From Bacillota bacterium (lineage in GTDB: Bacteria; Bacillota; Clostridia; Peptostreptococcales; Anaerovoracaceae): DNA of 64,000 bases. Positions 59,810 to 64,000 of the stretch are shown one piece after another (the stretch's first letter is position 1; each line of letters opens with the position of its first letter). Both the position numbers and the translations under genes were made by a program. The stretch spans positions 1 through 64,000 of the forward strand of contig JAGAHX010000078.1 of the NCBI GenBank assembly GCA_017626845.1. The letters run 5' to 3'. The notes below the pieces were generated by a model, which was given only the letters and a program-made list of their open reading frames with translations, was not told where the DNA came from and made no database searches.

Positions 59810-61150
59810 ATGAACAAAGACCAACTGACATTATTCGAACACGATATGCCGCAGCCGCTCCCTGCCCGCATGCGGCCTCAGACGATCGATGAAATCGTGG
59901 GGCAGCAGCATCTGCTGGGACCGGGAAGGGTGCTCCGTCGCATCATCGAACAGGATGCGGTCTCTTCCATGATCTTCTGGGGGCCTCCGGGCGTGGGCAA
60001 GACGACGCTGGCGGGGGTCATCGCCAATCATACGAAGGCGCGCTTTATCAATTTCTCCGCCGTCACCAGCGGCATTAAGGAGATCAAAGAGGTGATGAAG
60101 GAGGCGGACGAGAGCCGGCGCTTCGGGGAGAAGACCATCGTCTTCGTGGATGAGATCCATCGCTTTAACAAGGCGCAGCAGGATGCGTTTCTGCCCTTCG
60201 TGGAGAAGGGCGCCATCATCCTGATCGGCGCGACCACGGAAAATCCGTCGTTTGAAGTGAACGGGGCTCTTTTGTCCCGCTGCAAAGTGTTCGTGCTGAA
60301 GGCCCTTACGGAGGAGGATATCGTGACCCTCCTGCAGCGGGCGCTGGACAGCCCCCGGGGCTTCGGCAGCCAGCTGGTGGAGGTGGAGGAGGGCGTGCTG
60401 CCCATGATCGCCCGGTTCTGCAGCGGCGATGCCAGAACGGCGCTGTCCACGCTGGAGATGGCGGTGCTCAACGGCGAGCCTGCGGGCACCGAGGAGCATC
60501 CGGAGGCTGTGCGGGTCACCCGGGAGGTGCTGGAACAGTGCACGTCCCGCAAATCCCTGCTGTATGATAAATCCGGCGAAGAACATTACAATCTGATCTC
60601 CGCCCTGCACAAATCCATGCGCAATTCCGATCCGGACGCGGCGGTCTATTGGCTGGCCCGCATGCTGGAATCCGGGGAAGATCCGCTATACATCGCCCGG
60701 CGCGTCGTGCGTTTTGCCAGCGAAGACGTGGGCCTTGCGGATCCCAGAGCCCTGGAGATGGCGGTGGCGGCGTACCAGGCTTGCCACTTCATCGGCATGC
60801 CGGAATGCAGCGTGCATCTGACCCAGGCCGTCGTCTATCTGTCCATCGTGCCGAAATCCAACGCGCTGGACGTGGCCTACATGGAAGCGAAGCGGGATGC
60901 CCTGTCCCAGATCGACGAGCCGGTGCCCATGCAGATCCGCAACGCGCCAACGAAGCTCATGAAGGAAGTGGGCTACGGCAAGGGCTACATGTATGCCCAC
61001 GATTACGAAGACCGGCTGACTACGCTGCAGTGTCTGCCGGATTCTCTGGTCGGACGGGAGTATTACCGTCCCACGGAGCAGGGCAACGAAGGACGCTTTA
61101 AGGAGCGCCTGCAGCAGATCAAAGACTGGAAAAAAGAACACGAAAAGTAA
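59810..61150 (+). CDS. rarA: Replication-associated recombination protein RarA (MgsA)
   Basis: 446 residues, AAA+ clamp-loader-like ATPase. RPQTIDEIVGQQHLLG (about 17-32), Walker A GPPGVGKTT (about 61-69), Walker B FVDEIHRF (about 107) and sensor GATTENPSFEVN. C-terminal MgsA domain for tetramer formation. It acts at stalled replication forks. ATG 59810 follows CTGAGG; a TGATAAAAT extended -10 lies at about 59767. Confidence 0.95.
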   Translation: MNKDQLTLFEHDMPQPLPARMRPQTIDEIVGQQHLLGPGRVLRRIIEQDAVSSMIFWGPPGVGKTTLAGVIANHTKARFINFSAVTSGIKEIKEVMKEADESRRFGEKTIVFVDEIHRFNKAQQDAFLPFVEKGAIILIGATTENPSFEVNGALLSRCKVFVLKALTEEDIVTLLQRALDSPRGFGSQLVEVEEGVLPMIARFCSGDARTALSTLEMAVLNGEPAGTEEHPEAVRVTREVLEQCTSRKSLLYDKSGEEHYNLISALHKSMRNSDPDAAVYWLARMLESGEDPLYIARRVVRFASEDVGLADPRALEMAVAAYQACHFIGMPECSVHLTQAVVYLSIVPKSNALDVAYMEAKRDALSQIDEPVPMQIRNAPTKLMKEVGYGKGYMYAHDYEDRLTTLQCLPDSLVGREYYRPTEQGNEGRFKERLQQIKDWKKEHEK

Positions 61151-61156
61151 GTTGGA

Positions 61157-63667
61157 ATGGAAGTCAACAGAAACGCAAGAAAGGCGGTGACCTCCCCGGA
61201 TAAGATCCTGGTGCGGGGCGCCCGCGTGCATAATCTGAAAAATATCGACGTGGATATCCCGCTGGGAAAGATCGTCGGCATCGCCGGCGTCTCGGGATCC
61301 GGCAAATCTTCGCTCGCTCTGGGCGTGCTGTACGCGGAGGGCTCCAGGCGTTACCTGGAGTCGCTCTCGACCTATACCAGGCGCCGCATGACCCAGGCAG
61401 CAAGAGCATCCGTGGACGAAGTTCTGTATGTGCCGGCGTCCCTTGCGCTGCATCAAAGACCGGCTCTGCCCGGTATCCGCAGCACCTTCGGCACCGGAAC
61501 GGAACTTCTGAACAGCCTGCGGCTGATGTTCTCCCGGCTCGCCAGCCACCGCTGTCCCAACGGCCACTATCTGGAACCTTCCATGGATGTGGCGGCGGAG
61601 CGGGAACAGGTGTGCCCGGTCTGCGGGGTTCATTTTTACGGCCCCGGAGCGGAGGAGCTGGCCTTCAACAGCCAGGGTGCCTGCCGCACCTGCGGCGGCA
61701 CCGGCATCGTGCGCATCGTGGACGAATCCACGCTGGTGCCGGACGAATCTCTGTCGATCGATGAAGGCGCCGTGCTGCCCTGGCAGACCCTGATGTGGTC
61801 CTTGATGAAGGATATCGCGAGGGAACTGGGCGTACGCACGGACGTGCCGTTCCGGGATCTGACGGAAAAAGAACGGGAGATCGTGTTCCACGGACCGCCC
61901 GTCAAGCATCATATGATCTACCAGAACCATACCAGCGGCGCGACGGGAGAGATGGATTTTACGTATTTCAACGCGAAATACACGGTGGAAAATGCCCTGG
62001 CCAAGGTGAAGGATGAAAAAGGCATGAAGCGGGTCGAGAAGTTCCTGCGGGAGGACGAATGTCCGGACTGCGGCGGCACAAGGCTTTCGGATGCCGCAAG
62101 GGCACCGCGTCTGCGGGGCATCTCCCTGGCCGACGCCTGCAAAATGACCCTGGAAGAATCCATTGAATGGGTGAAGGGCGTGCCGGCATCGCTTCCGGAA
62201 GCGATGCGCCCCATGGCGGAATCCATCTGCGAATCCTTCCTGGACAGCGCAAGGCGCCTGATGGATCTGGGACTTTCCTATCTCACCCTGGACCGAGCTG
62301 CCTCCACGCTTTCCACGGGGGAGCGGCAGCGCATGCAGCTGGCCCGGGCGGTGCGCAACCGCACGACGGGCGTGCTGTACGTGCTGGATGAGCCCTCTAT
62401 CGGCCTGCATCCTTCGAATATCGAAGGTCTGAACGCTGTGATGCACGATCTGGTGGCGGATGGGAATTCCGTCGTCCTTGTCGATCATGACGTGCAGATC
62501 CTAAAGGAGTCGGAATGGATCGTGGAACTGGGGCCGGGTTCCGGTGCAGAAGGCGGCCGGGTGATCGCGGAAGGCACGATCGAGGATGTCGCAGCCGATC
62601 CGGATTCGAAGATCGGACCGTTTCTGGCAGGGAAAGCGGTTGCGGCGCGCGAAAGGGCGGAGGCCGCGCATCTGTTCGACCTTGGCGAGATCCGACTTTC
62701 GACGGAACAGATCCATACGGTAAAGCCGCTGGAAGTCCGCATCCCTAAAGGGCGGCTGACGGTGGTCACAGGCGTGTCCGGTTCCGGCAAGACGACGCTG
62801 GTGCTGGAGAGCCTCATCCCGGCGCTGAAGGCGGTGCTGGAGGGGTCAAAATTGCCGGAACACGTAAAAACGATCGAGGCAGAGGGCATCGCCCACGGGA
62901 AACTCATCGACGCGACGCCCATCGGCATCAATATCCGCTCCACGGTGGCGACCTACGCCGGCGTGCACGACGAGCTGCGCAAGGCTTACGCGAGAACGCC
63001 GGACGCGAAGCGGCTGGGACGCAAAGCAGGCGATTTTTCGTACAACACGGGCACCCTGCGCTGCCCGACATGCGACGGAACGGGGAGCATCAGTCTGGAC
63101 GTGCAGTTCCTGCCGGATGTGGACATTCCCTGCCCGGACTGCCGGGGCAGCCGCTACGGCAAGGAGTGCGGCTCGATTCGAAGAAAGGGAAAGAACGGGG
63201 GCGAATACTCGCTGCCGGAGCTGATGGCCATGGACGTGAACCACGCATTGGAGGCCTGCTCCGACCTGAACGCCGTGCGGCCGAAACTGCAGATCCTGTC
63301 GGATCTGGGCCTCGGCTATCTTACGCTGGGAGAAGACACGCCCAGCCTGTCCGGCGGCGAGGCGCAGCGGCTGAAGCTGGCATCCGAAATGGGCCGGCGC
63401 CAGGAAGATACGGTCTTCGTCTTCGATGAACCCACCATCGGCCTGCATCCCCTGGATGTACAGACGCTGCTGGGGGTCTTTCAGGATCTGATCGACCACG
63501 GTGCCACTGTCGTAGTGATCGAGCACGACCTGGATGTCATCCGCAGCGCGGACTATATCATCGACATGGGCCCCGGCGGCGGAGAGGCGGGCGGCCGCGT
63601 CGTTGCCTGCGGTACGCCGGAGGCGATCAAACAGTGTAAGGAGAGTTTGACGGGAAGGTATTTGTGA
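61157..63667 (+). CDS. Short UvrA paralogue (UvrA2/UvrA-like ABC ATPase)
   Basis: 836 residues, about 100 shorter than housekeeping UvrA (near 940). Two ABC cassettes: Walker A GVSGSGKSS (about 44-52) and GVSGSGKTT (about 538-546), signatures LSTGERQRMQ and LSGGEAQRLKL. Zinc sites CPVCG...CRTCGG and CPTCDG...CPDCRG. The expected UvrB-binding region after the first Walker A is missing, as in UvrA2 proteins tied to drug or DNA-damage resistance. It starts six bases after rarA and overlaps fabZ. Confidence 0.85.
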   Translation: MEVNRNARKAVTSPDKILVRGARVHNLKNIDVDIPLGKIVGIAGVSGSGKSSLALGVLYAEGSRRYLESLSTYTRRRMTQAARASVDEVLYVPASLALHQRPALPGIRSTFGTGTELLNSLRLMFSRLASHRCPNGHYLEPSMDVAAEREQVCPVCGVHFYGPGAEELAFNSQGACRTCGGTGIVRIVDESTLVPDESLSIDEGAVLPWQTLMWSLMKDIARELGVRTDVPFRDLTEKEREIVFHGPPVKHHMIYQNHTSGATGEMDFTYFNAKYTVENALAKVKDEKGMKRVEKFLREDECPDCGGTRLSDAARAPRLRGISLADACKMTLEESIEWVKGVPASLPEAMRPMAESICESFLDSARRLMDLGLSYLTLDRAASTLSTGERQRMQLARAVRNRTTGVLYVLDEPSIGLHPSNIEGLNAVMHDLVADGNSVVLVDHDVQILKESEWIVELGPGSGAEGGRVIAEGTIEDVAADPDSKIGPFLAGKAVAARERAEAAHLFDLGEIRLSTEQIHTVKPLEVRIPKGRLTVVTGVSGSGKTTLVLESLIPALKAVLEGSKLPEHVKTIEAEGIAHGKLIDATPIGINIRSTVATYAGVHDELRKAYARTPDAKRLGRKAGDFSYNTGTLRCPTCDGTGSISLDVQFLPDVDIPCPDCRGSRYGKECGSIRRKGKNGGEYSLPELMAMDVNHALEACSDLNAVRPKLQILSDLGLGYLTLGEDTPSLSGGEAQRLKLASEMGRRQEDTVFVFDEPTIGLHPLDVQTLLGVFQDLIDHGATVVVIEHDLDVIRSADYIIDMGPGGGEAGGRVVACGTPEAIKQCKESLTGRYL

Positions 63668-64000
63668 TGAAACTCGATAAGAAAGGCATTCAGGAGATCC
63701 TGCCGCATCGCGATCCGATGCTGCTGGTGGATACAGTGGAGGAGCTGACCCCGGGAGAGCATGTCGTTACCACGTTTTTCGTGGATCCTGAGAGGGAGAT
63801 CTTCCGTGGTCATTTCCCGGAAGCTCCGGTGCTGCCCGGCGTCTACACCGTGGAGTGTATGGCGCAGGCGGCGGATCTTCTGCTGATGGCAGACGGCCGG
63901 TTTGCCGGCCAGCTGCCGCTGTTTATCGGCATCAACAACGTCCGTTTCCTGAGCAAGATCCGCCCCGGAGATACGCTTCGGGTGGAGGCGGCAATAAAAG
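63667..64000 (+). CDS. fabZ: 3-hydroxyacyl-ACP dehydratase FabZ (partial, runs off the window)
   Basis: First 111 residues only. ILPHRDPMLLVDTV (about 11-24), catalytic RGHFPEAPVLPGVYTVECMAQA split as His49 and Glu63. Hot-dog fold enzyme of type II fatty acid synthesis. The ATG overlaps the UvrA-like stop by one base. Confidence 0.92.
   Translation, partial: MKLDKKGIQEILPHRDPMLLVDTVEELTPGEHVVTTFFVDPEREIFRGHFPEAPVLPGVYTVECMAQAADLLLMADGRFAGQLPLFIGINNVRFLSKIRPGDTLRVEAAIK

Overview
The window looks like chromosome from a strictly anaerobic, moderately GC-rich Clostridia/Eubacteriales bacterium that ferments amino acids. The evidence is gene content: butyrate kinase, a 3-keto-5-aminohexanoate cleavage enzyme (lysine fermentation), rubrerythrin plus desulfoferrodoxin, an ECF vitamin transporter, WhiA, RapZ, system-II cytochrome c maturation, and strong GGAGG ribosome sites. 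A family such as Anaerovoracaceae or Eubacteriaceae fits, but that is inference.

Layout. 1-3000: a palindrome cluster and a minus-strand three-gene ABC importer of the PF04392 (TrpXYZ-like) type. 3131-3489: tmRNA (ssrA). 3490-8565: a 5.1 kb segment bounded by the ssrA 3' end and a degraded second copy of it. It holds a DUF4160/DUF2442 pair, NrfA nitrite reductase with ResB and CcsA, and remnants of an Rpn-type nuclease and an HsdR subunit. 8601-16016: two membrane sensors, a NarL-type regulator and a 1260-residue SLH surface protein whose ribosome site lies in a terminator-like hairpin. 16342-19781: a large Fe-S flavoprotein oxidoreductase with HypA. 19835-22995: an ECF transporter.

23079-30555 is a six-gene minus-strand operon: two SDR dehydrogenases, two glycine-decarboxylase P-protein-like subunits with an altered signature motif, an AcoX/NAD-kinase-like protein and an amidohydrolase. 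No GcvT or GcvH is visible. I think it is the best candidate here for an undescribed pathway.

30604-45303 holds mixed metabolic genes: an Eis-like acetyltransferase, a LuxC-type acyl-CoA reductase, tRNA-Ser(GGA), a phosphoribosyltransferase, a kinase-like/MobA fusion, butyrate kinase, a nitroreductase, a GH25 lysozyme lipoprotein, a PspC protein, tandem GPH-type transporters, an aminotransferase and a possible degenerate Fic-fold protein. 45300-55474 is the murB-PHP-rapZ...whiA neighbourhood. It is split by about 6.6 kb of accessory genes: kce, BrnTA toxin-antitoxin, a second SLH protein with 138-bp tandem repeats, and a beta-helix/Ser-Thr kinase/XRE module. yvcK is not seen there. 55471-64000 holds a DMT exporter, a YgjP-like metallopeptidase, a perfect 27-bp palindrome, flavin and PNPOx-fold proteins, oxygen-defence proteins, RarA, a short UvrA paralogue and the start of fabZ.

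Recurring regulatory themes are extended -10 promoters (TGN-TATAAT) and three genes whose ATG lies exactly six bases after the -10 with no Shine-Dalgarno, which suggests leaderless mRNAs. Three genes also start just after a terminator-like hairpin.
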